Below, piece after piece: positions 35,750 through 44,792 of a stretch of 64,000 bases of DNA. A program made the position numbers and the translations under genes. This stretch comes from JBFMDN01 sp040753915 (lineage in GTDB: Bacteria > Desulfobacterota > Desulfomonilia > Desulfomonilales > Desulfomonilaceae), in contig JBFMDN010000011.1 in assembly GCA_040753915.1 (NCBI GenBank), positions 1 through 64,000 on the forward strand, read 5' to 3'. The notes below the pieces were generated by a model that saw only the letters and a program-made list of their open reading frames with translations, was not told the DNA's origin and ran no database searches. Each line of letters starts with the position of its first letter. Position 1 is the stretch's first letter.

Positions 35750-36095
35750 CCGTCGGCCTTGCCTACGCGCCGATTGGGGACGAAGTCGCTGCCTCTCAGT
35801 TCTTGTGCAGAAGAGAAGGGACAGAGTGCCCATGGAGCGCCAACTGAAGCGGCCTATCTCATGCACCCTTCCCCACAGACTCTTTCCGCTCCCAACTGCT
35901 CTTGCGATCACACGGGCGACACAGGGTGCATGAGGAGTGCTCAGTACATCAAGACGAGTTGCAAGCATGGCAAACCTCCGACCCATTCCGAGACGTCCAC
36001 CGTGGTGCCGTCTTCGAGGCGACACGCCTGGTTTGCGGTCTTTCTGTGCTCTTCCGACAACGAAGAAGCAATTGAAATCTCGTAGCCCAAGAACA

Positions 36096-36125
36096 CAAAA
36101 ACCCGAGCCCAACAGCGGACTCGGG
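36096..36125 (-). terminator. intrinsic terminator in the riboswitch expression platform
   Basis: On the minus strand CCCGAGTCC-GCTGTT-GGGCTCGGG followed by TTTTTG. It lies about 55 nt after the aptamer and before the coding region, as for a transcription-terminating switch: cobalamin binding should shut off the CobN-like gene. Confidence 0.85.
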
Positions 36126-36179
36126 AATGCACCCAGCTTCCTTCTTCCCGATGGTTGCCGTCTCTCGCGGCGTCGTTAC

Positions 36180-36340
36180 TACAGGCAGGTCTTCTGGCTA
36201 CCGGATCATCCTAATCATCTGAACCTTCCCACCCGGTTGAACCAGGCAGTGGCATCTCTCAGATTTTCGTCCCCGGATACAGCGGCGGGACCGCGCCGGA
36301 CTCCAACCGGCTTCCCTATTAAGCGAATTTGGCACCTGTA
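36180..36340 (-). promoter_or_regulatory. cobalamin riboswitch aptamer
   Basis: Read on the minus strand: AGGTGCC at the 5' side, TTAATAGGGAAGCCGGT, CGCGGTCCCGCCGCTGTA, the B12 box GCCACTGCC at 36247-36255, GTGGGAAGG, GATGATCCGG and the closing GCCAGAAGACCTGCC. All appear in the standard order and spacing of the cobalamin aptamer family. Followed by an intrinsic terminator and the CobN-like gene. Confidence 0.95.
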
Positions 36341-36456
36341 TCGTGATACAATAGACAAGACGTTCTCTTGATGTCAAGAAAAAGAGTCGACGGTCTTCCG
36401 GCGAGATACGTCTTGCCGCTACCCGGTCCGCCGATGATGTGAATCCTCGACAACAT
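36319..36456 (-). pseudogene. P-loop kinase fragment
   Basis: A 45-residue ORF from ATG 36456, after GTAGGAGGA. It begins MLSRIHIIGGPGSGKTYLAG, the Walker A start of small kinase-like proteins such as topology modulation/adenylate-kinase relatives. After ~21 residues it runs into the promoter and riboswitch of the next unit and stops at 36319. A truncated remnant. Confidence 0.65.
36348..36377 (-). promoter_or_regulatory. sigma-70-type promoter for the riboswitch transcript
   Basis: On the minus strand TTGACA (36372-36377), an 18-bp spacer, and TATTGT (36348-36353), putting the start near 36341, at the aptamer's 5' edge. Confidence 0.75.
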
Positions 36457-36542
36457 TCCTCCTACGTGCTCGTGTTGAATGGCAGAGAAGAAGCCCCTCT
36501 TGCAGTCGCGGGACCTCTCGCTTCCGGCACCTGTGCTCGTGG

Positions 36543-37652
36543 TCATCGATAGCTGTCCCCCAACAAATGGAGATTCCCCACGCTGACTCGTTGGAGTCCT
36601 GCTGCTTCTGCAGCTTCTCTGCAGCGCAGCGCGTGCTGCCTGGAGGTCCTCGGCAGGTCGTTCAGGTAAAACGAGGGGTGAAATGCAAGCATTCTGTACG
36701 GAATCGTCGGATTCAACTCCGCGAGAAAGCGAGCAATGGAAGTAACCTCCTCCACGTCCACGTAACCGGGAACCAGCAGCGTGCTTGCCACGAGGAATGG
36801 CGGTTCCGATCTTCGAGAAATCAGTCGGCTCAACCACCTGAAGTTCTGCAGGGTGCTTTCGTTTGATACTCCGCAGAGTGCCTGATGAATCTCATCGTGC
36901 CACGCCTTGAGATCGAATTTGATGCACCCGCCGGACTCCAGGGAGAGCTGCGCCATATGTTTGAGCAAGGCCTGTTCCGTTGCCCCGTTGGTTTCCCAGC
37001 AGATTCGAAGAACCCGATCTCCAGCTTTGCGTCGCGCTATCGCGGATGCCTTCAGGGCATGCAGGATCTGTGGCGAAGGATCGCCGCCGAAATAACAGAT
37101 GCATGCAGTCCTTTCATCAGCGGCTTCGGCCAGTTGCTCTGCAGTGACAATCTTTGCCGAAAAGGTCTGAAACCGAAAGTGGTAGTTCTGGCAGTACAAG
37201 CAATTGAAGGAGCAGGCGTGATAGAAGACCGCAAGATTCTTGTACCCAAATTCAGGCCCTCTCGAGACCGAATATTCGGGATAACCAACGTCTCCGCCCG
37301 CTGGACACACGAAGTCGGCAACGCAATTGGTGGGGAGCGGGTCGTGGTAATACGAGAGATTCCCCTCCTGCGGCCGTCCGCCCTTGAGCATGCCCCCGAC
37401 AACCTTCCGGACACCGCAATATCCTAACCCACCCTCGGGAATCTTGCACTTGTGAAAGCATAAGGTGCACGCGATACCTCCCTCTGCCCTGGGCGGGTCA
37501 CACGGCAGTCCGTGTGACCTGCGGCTGTCGTCGTGAGTTGCCTTGATATGGGGCCACAACTCACTGAAACGACCTCTGATGCAATCGCCACAGAACCCGA
37601 TGGAGTCCGAAACGGTAATCGAGCTCCTGTCACAGTACTTGCACGTGCCCAT
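36543..37652 (-). CDS. radical SAM protein, AmrS/PflA-like
   Basis: 369 residues. Radical SAM cluster motif C147-SFN-C151-LY-C154, preceded by two cysteine-rich zinc-type motifs: CKYC..CGDC (residues 4-24) and CTLC..CKIP..GYCG (62-79). The pattern (zinc ribbon, then CSFNCLYCQNYHF, then CIKFDLKAWHDEIH) matches the glycyl-radical-activase-like proteins found with AmmeMemoRadiSam genes; neither of the other two parts of that system is in the window. Cytoplasmic Fe-S enzyme; substrate unknown. Start at ATG 37652. Confidence 0.85.
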   Translation of the reverse strand: MGTCKYCDRSSITVSDSIGFCGDCIRGRFSELWPHIKATHDDSRRSHGLPCDPPRAEGGIACTLCFHKCKIPEGGLGYCGVRKVVGGMLKGGRPQEGNLSYYHDPLPTNCVADFVCPAGGDVGYPEYSVSRGPEFGYKNLAVFYHACSFNCLYCQNYHFRFQTFSAKIVTAEQLAEAADERTACICYFGGDPSPQILHALKASAIARRKAGDRVLRICWETNGATEQALLKHMAQLSLESGGCIKFDLKAWHDEIHQALCGVSNESTLQNFRWLSRLISRRSEPPFLVASTLLVPGYVDVEEVTSIARFLAELNPTIPYRMLAFHPSFYLNDLPRTSRQHALRCREAAEAAGLQRVSVGNLHLLGDSYR

Positions 37653-37723
37653 CGCTTACACCATCGGGATTTGCATGGATGCTCGTGTCCTGAACTTTCG
37701 CGTGGCTGGCGAGACAATATGCT

Positions 37724-37921
37724 CTATAGTCCACAGTCACTTTCAAGCCCTAACTCTTTGATGAAATCCTCCAAATGGGCCACTTCACCCGTTTCCAGAG
37801 CCTCATCTATTGCTTCGGCGGCGGCGCAGTAGTGCAGGTAGTCCTCACTCTCTTCGTTCTCCACGTTCCCCGATTCTCCGATCAGAATTTCATCGCGACC
37901 CACCATGTTTGCCTCTGGCAT
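37724..37921 (-). CDS. small acidic hypothetical protein, 65 aa
   Basis: ATG 37921, or ATG 37906 which has AGAGG upstream. Strongly acidic and helical (ESEDYLHYCAAAEAIDEALE). It lies 71 nt upstream of the radical SAM gene on the same strand, so it may be in its operon. No domain was recognised. Confidence 0.5.
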   Translation of the reverse strand: MPEANMVGRDEILIGESGNVENEESEDYLHYCAAAEAIDEALETGEVAHLEDFIKELGLESDCGL

Positions 37922-39017
37922 TTCTCATACCCCTTCCCGAAACCACCATCATTTCGATCACGGATACCAAAGAAGACACCGGAAGTCACCCCTTCGTTTC
38001 CCTGAGAAAGACGGGAATCGGCTCAATTGTGCCCGCATGCTAAGGAGGCCACCTCACTGCTCAAGCGAAAATCACTGGTTGATGCCCTCCTAGACATCCT
38101 CAACTACCACTGCACTACCATCCGAATATCCGGCCCATCCCTCCGATCTCCCGCTCATGCCGAATCTCAAGATTCCGACAAGAACCCTGCCAAGAAACAA
38201 ACATCCAAATCAAGATGAACCCGGAATCACCCGCGCACCAAACGGGTAAATTAATGAGAGCACAAAAGGGTCGATTCCTCGGAGCGCCCAGGAATACAGA
38301 AGAAACTGATCTGTCCCTTGCGCAAGAGTCCCGTCAGGCCGTGTGTAGGATTGTATGCAATCGCAACGAGCTACAGTAGAACATGGAACTAATGGATCAG
38401 GGGATTCGCGACTTTCCGGCTCATGATTTGGGTTGCTCTGATCATTCTGCGAAGACTAGGGGTGTTCGTGTGAGGTTGCTCGGCTCAGCTCGTTCCTGGC
38501 TGATGTCACGCTAGTTTCGCAGTCCCTTCGTCCGAGATAGCCTGCGCGAGTGATCAGGGATCTCGATAGCGCCGCTTGAGGCCGCGAGCACTGTTAGAGT
38601 CGCACACATTCGCGTGGGTTACTTATTTGGATCCGCTTTGAAAAGGTATGCTGGGTCTCGACTGCCGAGGACTTGCGCACTTCTGACAAAATTTGGATTC
38701 TTCTCCCTGTCCGACCTGTTATCGTATTTAGTAGAGACGCGGTGCGGCTCAGTCAATTATCATGGAAGAAGAGGTCACGGATGAACATCCAACGTGACCT
38801 TTCGGGAGGGGGGATATCATGACGTGGCTATGCGAAACACTTTCATAAACCGTGCCTCGCGACCCGAATGCCATCAGGTAATCCCCTGGGTTGTCCTGTT
38901 TGGACCTGATATAACCCTCTCTTACCCCGTTAAGCCTCGAAATCCGATACTCCTCATGAAAGGGGGGACACCCTCATGAAAGGGGGAACCCCCAAAAAAC
39001 TGAGAGCCTTGCTCAAG
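37922..39017. other. 1.1-kb stretch without genes
   Basis: No supportable gene on either strand. Near the right end CTCATGAAAGGGGG occurs twice (38953-38966 and 38973-38986), followed by the hairpin GGGGG-AA-CCCCC (38982-38993) and an A-run. In the minus direction this has a U-run before the hairpin, not after, so a terminator would act on plus-strand transcripts only poorly. Confidence 0.45.
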
Positions 39018-39477
39018 TCAATACTGATTCTCCCGGGCAATCTTCTCTCCTCTACGCACGGCATAGCCAATGCCCGGCACTGTCATCTCCAAGTGCCTGG
39101 CCAATTCTGTGAGTGATGGCCACAATTCTCTTGCCGCCCAGAAGCAGAGAAGACTCTTGGCTACGACTTCCTTCCTGTTTCTGCCTTTTGAGAGAATTTC
39201 ATCCGGTTGCGTTTCGAGAATCTCGGCCACTGAGCAGTCTTCTCATCAGTGAGGGTGGCGGCGATCCACCTGTTCTGAAACAACAATGCGCATGATTAGG
39301 AATCAGAGCCCAGGCATAGCAGGCCGTTTGGGTCTCAGGCAACAAGGTCTCAAGTCGATTCAAGAGGTTGTCCCGATCTCGATCGTCCTTGAAAATCCTT
39401 CTGCCCTCGATCCCGCGTATCATCACGTGGTGAAGAACAGCGAAAGCGTCTATTCTCGCCGATCTGGGCATGAACAA
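39018..39477 (-). pseudogene. Y1 transposase with internal deletion
   Basis: The N-terminal part from 39477 reads PRSARIDAFAVLHHVMIRG, ALIPNHAHCCFRTG and MRRLLS, an IS200-like Y1 transposase with its HxH motif (HAH). The C-terminal part in a different frame (to 39018) is its DnaA-like helix-turn-helix tail, AKSLLCFWAARELWPSLTEL and ARHLEMTVPGIGYAVRRG. About 130-150 residues between them are gone, joined near 39225. Confidence 0.8.
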
Positions 39478-39732
39478 GGTCTGTACAGCTATTCAGCTTG
39501 CATGTCTACTTAGTTTTTGGAGAGCCTCCCGCGGGCCCCGCGGACTTGGAGACGGCCTCCATGTTCTGGACATAGGTCTCTGCCGATGAGCTACATGGCT
39601 CCTCTGTCAAAAGAGTTCCACTCGATCGTTCGGGCTTGAAAAACGCCAGAAGATCTCTGATCTTAGAGGAACGGGTAGTCGTGACGGTTTACAGGACTTC
39701 TCGATTGGAGAGGTACCGGAGGTGAAGGTCCA

Positions 39733-39930
39733 ATGAAAATCCAGTATAACGAAGAAACCGATACGTTGACCATCACCTTTCGTGATGCGCGGGTACGAGA
39801 AAGTGACGAAATTCGTCCTGGAACCATAGTAGATTTCGGTCACGACGGCGGAGTGGTTGGGATTGAAATAGTGTCGGCCTCGAAATTCGTTGAAAAGACC
39901 CGAGAAATCCAGTTCGCGGTGGGTGAATAA
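39733..39930 (+). CDS. DUF2283-family protein
   Basis: 65 residues, start after GGAGGTGAAGGTCCA. MKIQYNEETDTLTITFRDA and GTIVDFGHDGGVVGIEIVSA are the family pattern: a small beta-rich protein often paired with a DUF4258 partner in toxin-antitoxin-like loci. No partner was found here. Function unknown. Confidence 0.8.
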   Translation: MKIQYNEETDTLTITFRDARVRESDEIRPGTIVDFGHDGGVVGIEIVSASKFVEKTREIQFAVGE

Positions 39931-40203
39931 GAAAATGACGGCCGGCTAACCCGAAAGCTCGTCCGCGACCGTGCCCTCTCTAACAGCAGGGGATCGAAGC
40001 GGCTCTTCTCGGGGGACCAAATCAACGAGCCCAATGGCAGAGCGATTATTCTCCTGTTGAGGGGGAGCTTGGCGAATGTCCGGAAACGGACTTGCCCGCG
40101 CGTGACAACGAATCGTCGTACCACCGTATCGCATTGCACTGAACGAAGGAACGGCGGGCTGTGAGCGTCTCCGCTTATTTGTCAAGGAACTATCCCCGAA
40201 TGA

Positions 40204-40377
40204 TCAACCGAAGAGGGTTCCCATTTGGTATGGGTGGGTCCCCTTGACTATCTCGATGTGGCATTTGGCCTCCAGTTTGACGATCACGGATTCGGTGTGG
40301 GGGCAATTGATAAGGCATTGTGCTAGATGAATCTTCGTGGGCTCTTCACTGAAGCTCGAGGAATTCCACACCTTCAT
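40204..40377 (-). CDS. possible small protein, 57 aa
   Basis: ATG 40377 to TGA 40204. Contains two cysteines, CLINCPHTESVIVKLEAKCH, and regular coding-like composition. No ribosome site is convincing, and the region also holds a LysR remnant downstream. Real or leftover; unclear. Confidence 0.3.
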   Translation of the reverse strand: MKVWNSSSFSEEPTKIHLAQCLINCPHTESVIVKLEAKCHIEIVKGTHPYQMGTLFG

Positions 40378-40425
40378 CAGGGCCAGGCCCCCATCAACGC
40401 ATAGCCTGGGCAGTCCCCACAGCTC

Positions 40426-40761
40426 GTGATGCCGACTACTTCCGCCTTTGTGGATCGGTACCGGCTGAATTCACCTTCATACCGGTTCAAGGCCACCAAA
40501 CAACGTGAACAGCCGCAAACGCAGTTGGAATTCAGCAGCGTGGAAATGCTCAAAGCCTGCCTCGCAACGAGCGACGGAGTCACCATGATTCCTAAGGTAA
40601 CGGTCCGCAGCGAGGTCGCTCGCGGCGAGTTATCGGTTCTGCAATGGGAGGACGAGCACATGGAAACAGCGGTTCTCATGATACGCCATGAGGAGAAGTG
40701 GCTTTCACCCTCATTGCAGGCGTTCATCGAAATTTCCAGAGAGCTTATCGGGTCCGAATAG
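40426..40761 (+). pseudogene. LysR-type regulator, C-terminal fragment
   Basis: The frame from ~40510 reads QLEFSSVEMLKACLATSDGV, TMIPKVTVRSEVARGEL and EKWLSPSLQAFIEISREL, the last ~75 residues of the LysR effector-binding domain. The DNA-binding half and the start are absent, so this cannot be a working regulator. Confidence 0.75.
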
Positions 40762-40857
40762 CGTGCCAGCAACGGGAGCCTGAGTACTTGGAAAGGGGTG
40801 CAGAATTGGATGGAACGCACCAAATCCGCAGTCGTTGCTCCGGGGTCGGGAATCGTC

Positions 40858-40886
40858 TTGACAAGCATCCGGTCACAGGCTAAGAT
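40858..40886 (+). promoter_or_regulatory. promoter of tRNA-Gln
   Basis: TTGACA (40858-40863), a 17-bp spacer, TAAGAT (40881-40886); the tRNA begins 10 nt later. Confidence 0.8.
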
Positions 40887-40896
40887 CCTGCTGAGT

Positions 40897-40970
40897 TGGG
40901 GGATCGTCTAGCGGCAGGACGACGGGTTCTGGCCCCGTTAACCGAGGTTCGAATCCTCGTCCCCCAGCCA
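40897..40970 (+). tRNA. tRNA-Gln (CTG)
   Basis: Acceptor stem TGGGGGA/TCCCCCA, anticodon stem ACGGG/CCCGT around the loop TTCTGGC, so the anticodon is CTG. T-loop GGTTCGAATCC present. CCA is encoded (40968-40970). Confidence 0.95.
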
Positions 40971-41242
40971 TTATATCTCCAGGTATAACCCAAGCTTCTC
41001 GACGCAATTGCTCGCGATCTGCTGAATTCCTTCAGACGTTGAAGTCTGGCCACGTTCGCCCATCCAACACCCAGTCAGTCGCATAGGCCCGTTGTTGCTG
41101 TAGAGCCAATCGTTAGAGAAATTTTCAGCGTCGCGATGCGTGACGGTCGCTTGACCTTTCCCAGCAGTCGAGTTCCTGTTCTCTTCTTTGGCGCAATTTC
41201 GGCGGGAGGTACGAGACGAGCACCCTTGCCGTTCAAGGTCGT

Positions 41243-41296
41243 CTATCGGTTAAACGTCGCGTGCCGAATAAAGCTCACCAGGTCTTCAGGGTGCAT
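41243..41296 (-). pseudogene. 17-codon start of a lost gene
   Basis: ATG 41296 sits behind AAAGGAGACGACG, a very good ribosome site, but the frame reads MHPEDLVSFIRHATFNR and stops. The opening resembles small conserved proteins beginning M.PEDL..FI; the rest is absent. Probably a truncation. Confidence 0.3.
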
Positions 41297-41515
41297 CGTC
41301 GTCTCCTTTAAGAAACTCGTCTTGGCACGATGGTACCTCATCGTGTTTTCCGAAGAGAAGGCCTATGGGGTTCTGCCGGAGCCGATCGGGCCGAGAGTCC
41401 TCCAAGCGTTCGGCCTGAGTGCGCAACGAGAATTTGCTTTGACGAGCGTTGGCAAGACGTCTAGATTCTCTCCTGGACAGGTAACGACCGTTGAGAGATT
41501 TCAAAGGGAAAGGCC

Positions 41516-41914
41516 GTGGGCGATCGATCGAGGGATTGGCTTCAGCAGGCGATTCGAGATTTGGACCAGGCTCGATCATCGAGACAGGAAGGTCGCCACG
41601 AATGGGCCTGCTTTGCAGCCCATCAGTCCGCAGAAAAGGCTGTGAAAGCTCTTCACCTCGCGCATGGTCAGGAGGCATGGGGGCACGTGATAGCGACTCT
41701 CCTTCGCGAGCTTCCCATAGATCCTTCGTCCGACATGGTTGAAAAAGCCAAGGTCCTGGATAACTTCTACATTCCCACTCGATATCCCTACGGGCATCCG
41801 GATGGGGCTCCTTTTGAGCATTATGGCCCCCTTCAGAGTGAGCAGGCGATCAGCTATGCCAGTGAGATCCTTGAATTCGTCCGTGTTCAAATGGCCGGAC
41901 CTCCGGACAGTTGA
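41516..41914 (+). CDS. HEPN-domain protein
   Basis: 132 residues, all-helical. RDWLQQAIRDLDQARSSRQE is the usual first helix, EWACFAAHQSAEKAVKALHL the second, and RYPYGH supplies an R-x4-H motif of HEPN ribonucleases. HEPN toxins pair with MNT nucleotidyltransferase antitoxins that AMPylate or block them. The following MNT gene overlaps by 32 nt but is cut short, so this toxin-like gene may lack its partner. Confidence 0.8.
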   Translation: MGDRSRDWLQQAIRDLDQARSSRQEGRHEWACFAAHQSAEKAVKALHLAHGQEAWGHVIATLLRELPIDPSSDMVEKAKVLDNFYIPTRYPYGHPDGAPFEHYGPLQSEQAISYASEILEFVRVQMAGPPDS

Positions 41915-42026
41915 GGCGGCAGTCCGCGCCTGGGCAAAAGAGGCTGTAAGCGCCCACCCGGAGATCATGAGGCTCGGTTATTTTGGCTCTTACGCAGGCA
42001 GGAACAGAGCAAAGAGGAGCCCCTGA
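41883..42026 (+). pseudogene. MNT nucleotidyltransferase, truncated
   Basis: 47 codons from GTG 41883, inside the end of the HEPN gene. It ends IMRLGYFGSYAGRNRAKRSP: the sequence breaks off right after the GS motif that starts the nucleotidyltransferase active site; the DxD aspartates that would follow are missing. Confidence 0.7.
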
Positions 42027-42062
42027 CAGAGGGCTCCCCACGACAGTCGCTTTTTCGGGTGA

Positions 42063-44603
42063 CTAGCCTGCCGACACAGGCAAGATGCGCAGAACTTCCT
42101 TTATGTCCGCCAGATCGGCGAGTTTTTCGATCCGAATGGTCCCGATCACTATGTTTCCGGCAGTTGCCGAGTACGAGATGTCTAATCCCTTTTCCTTCAG
42201 GGTCTTAAGGATCTCATCCGTTCTCTTCGAAAGCCAGACCTGGACGAGGGTCGTGCCGCCCTTCACGGATGCCTTGCCGCGAGTGTAATCCACCACGGGC
42301 TCCTTCAGATCGAGCAGAGCCCGAAGGTCGGGATCGAGCTTTGTTCGGACTGCCAGTGCCCTGGAATCGCTTTCGCCTTCAGGTTTGCGAGACAACTCCC
42401 TTTCCTCTTTCGCAAGGCCGTCTCGTGACAGGAGATGGCTCGATTTCCCAGCCATCTCGTCCAATTTCATCTCCGCAGGGACACTGGCTTGACCGCCGGG
42501 AACGACGTTTGCCGAGGAGACCCCAGCCTTGGTGCGGGCAAATACCCCTATCGTGGGAATTCCTCGTCCTTCGTAGCGCTCGCCAAGAGCCTGAGCGGTC
42601 GGTGCCAGCGTCGAGAAAGCTGGAGAGGCAGCACCTTGAGGCATAACCGAGGACTTGTCTCCGAACACGCCTTCACGACTCACGCCATCCGGCATTTCCG
42701 CGGGAACGATGACCTTGGTAGGTTTGCCTCCGATAGTGACCACTGTCTCTTCCACTGCCACGAAGCTGGTGAATTGGGTCATGATCCTATGCTCTAACGC
42801 AACCTTGATGACGCTGTCCCGAATATCTGTCTTCACAGTCCCGCGCTGGAGTCCCATCCAATCCCGCCCCATCAAGTCGTCCACTTTGGCTCGGGCCCAA
42901 AGCGAAGCGAGAGAGCTGTGAGCAGGCTCTTTTTCTGGCAGCGTAACCTCCAGAGTCTCCTCGTACGGTCTTCCGCCGCTCCTGCCCTTTATGGTGACCG
43001 TCCCCTTTCCCGGTGTGGTGTATCGTGCTTTGAACACGAGCGGCTTTTGGTTCCACAGATCGGAGATGGCTTCAGGATAGATTTCCTCGAGAGAGATGCC
43101 TCTGGTGGTGAGGCTCACGTCGGTAAGCACTGGGGTTGAAATGCGCTCATAGAACTTCTTGCCCACTTCTTCTGCGGAGCTGTTAAGCAATACGTAGTCC
43201 ACTTCCCCTCCCCCAACCCTGGCCATGGTGTCCAGAAGAAATCTGTTGACCGAATTTCCCGTGCCAAAGGGAAACCACCGACTCGTGCCTCGCAAGCGCT
43301 GTACGAGAGAGACAATCTCGAAGTCGTTTCCCACGTATCCGTCCGTCATGAAGGTGACAATGCGAAGCCTTCCTTCTGCTGGTGGCGTCTTGCACACAAG
43401 CTCGACCGCCGGGGCCATCCAGGTACCGCCGTTGCCTTCCAGCGACTGCACGTAACGCAGGGCCTTTTCCCGAAATTCAGCGGTGGCCTTCTTCGGCTCG
43501 GAGAAAAGCATGTTCGCGGTGGACCCGAAGTCAATGACGTTGAACGTGTCGTTCGGGTTCATGTGGTCGATCACGTACTTGATAGTCTCTTTTGCCTTCT
43601 GAAGCGGCTTGCCTCTCTGAGATCCGGATCGGTCGATGACGAAAATCATCTCTTTCGGGGCCACCTGTTCGGATTTGACTCGCTTGGGAGGTATCAAGAT
43701 TAGGGTGATGTACCCTTCCTTGTCGTCACGGTGCGTGAGCACGCCGGATCGAAGCGAGTCAGAAGCCACCTCGTAGCGCAGGACGAAGTCTCTGTTTGGG
43801 ATCTCCCTCCGATTTGTGAGATTTACCGTTGCGCGATTCTTGCCGTCTCGAACGACCTGCACTTCATGGAGTCTCGATTCTATCTTTTCGATCGGGACTC
43901 CTGCGTCGAGAGAGACGCTAATGTCGATATCATGCCCTGCCCTCGTGCCTTCTCGCGTCACGGGCGGGGTGATAGAGCTGGCATCGGGAACCATGTCGGT
44001 ATCGGACGCCCAACCCGTACCTGTGCGACCTTCAGGACTGCCCGGAATGAATCTCGGGCCCACTACCATGGGAAAGACAAAGGTGAACGAACCGTCAGCG
44101 TATGGCAGAATTTCTACGTATTTTATCGTGATTTCCACCTTCTGGCCGGGCATGATGTTGGCCACAGCTTGGGTGAAGATATTCGGCCTTTCCTGATCCA
44201 GGAGAGAAGCCACGTGTCCCTTCTCTCGTGCTTGCTCGTATGTTCTGCGCGCCTCTTCTCGCGTTCGTATCTCCCCTCGCACGACCCGATCCCCAACGCG
44301 CATGATCATGTCGTTAACTGCAGCATCTCCGGGAAGTGGAAACGTATATATAGCTTCTATCTTTTCGGCATTGGGATTGTGAAACGTCTGAGTAACAGTC
44401 ACGCTCGAAGCGAACCCGGAAATCTCCGCTCTGACAGACGTGTGGTCGAGAGGACATGCGTTCCTCACGCTCCCGTCCGGCTCGATAATGTTTAGGGTCC
44501 CCTGGCCCGGCTCTGGAACCTTTTGGGACTCAGCAGTCCAGGCCCACGGGGAGATCACCAGCACGATGGCTGACACTATGAGAAAGTGGGTGATCTTGTT
44601 CAT
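42063..44603 (-). CDS. exported VIT/von Willebrand A domain protein
   Basis: 846 residues from ATG 44603, preceded by GGAGGAGCGAACG. Signal peptide (ITHFLIVSAIVLVISPWAWT). The VIT domain (~35-165) has VTVTQTFHNPNAEKIEAIYT and FPLPGDAAVNDMIM. The vWA domain (~315-500) has the metal-ion adhesion motif in MIFVIDRSGSQRGKPLQKAK and TFMTDGYVGND. This is the arrangement of inter-alpha-trypsin-inhibitor-like and marine sortase-like proteins, usually periplasmic or surface adhesion/assembly factors. Last ~200 residues are of unknown fold. It stands alone on the minus strand. Confidence 0.9.
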   Translation of the reverse strand: MNKITHFLIVSAIVLVISPWAWTAESQKVPEPGQGTLNIIEPDGSVRNACPLDHTSVRAEISGFASSVTVTQTFHNPNAEKIEAIYTFPLPGDAAVNDMIMRVGDRVVRGEIRTREEARRTYEQAREKGHVASLLDQERPNIFTQAVANIMPGQKVEITIKYVEILPYADGSFTFVFPMVVGPRFIPGSPEGRTGTGWASDTDMVPDASSITPPVTREGTRAGHDIDISVSLDAGVPIEKIESRLHEVQVVRDGKNRATVNLTNRREIPNRDFVLRYEVASDSLRSGVLTHRDDKEGYITLILIPPKRVKSEQVAPKEMIFVIDRSGSQRGKPLQKAKETIKYVIDHMNPNDTFNVIDFGSTANMLFSEPKKATAEFREKALRYVQSLEGNGGTWMAPAVELVCKTPPAEGRLRIVTFMTDGYVGNDFEIVSLVQRLRGTSRWFPFGTGNSVNRFLLDTMARVGGGEVDYVLLNSSAEEVGKKFYERISTPVLTDVSLTTRGISLEEIYPEAISDLWNQKPLVFKARYTTPGKGTVTIKGRSGGRPYEETLEVTLPEKEPAHSSLASLWARAKVDDLMGRDWMGLQRGTVKTDIRDSVIKVALEHRIMTQFTSFVAVEETVVTIGGKPTKVIVPAEMPDGVSREGVFGDKSSVMPQGAASPAFSTLAPTAQALGERYEGRGIPTIGVFARTKAGVSSANVVPGGQASVPAEMKLDEMAGKSSHLLSRDGLAKEERELSRKPEGESDSRALAVRTKLDPDLRALLDLKEPVVDYTRGKASVKGGTTLVQVWLSKRTDEILKTLKEKGLDISYSATAGNIVIGTIRIEKLADLADIKEVLRILPVSAG

Positions 44604-44792
44604 CGTTCGCTCCTCCAAAAGAAGTCCTTCTGCTCAGAGGCCTCAGGTATGGCCCTGCAGATCCATTCGCAGTCCGCGGAAGAACGTTGCAGTACTCGGA
44701 CAAAAAATGGGAAGAGGACAGAACTAATGGGAATTGATACAAGGACGGAATCCGCTCAGGACATCAGAGGCTCAAGAGCATTGGAGGAAACA

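Noticed and set aside
35750..36112. Use of the ATG at 36112 as the CobN-like start
   Set aside because: This start lies within the terminator hairpin of the riboswitch and would put basic, non-signal sequence ahead of the signal peptide.
41136..41645. 169-aa plus-strand ORF before the HEPN gene
   Set aside because: It overlaps the HEPN start by 130 nt, has no domain and an improbable residue composition.
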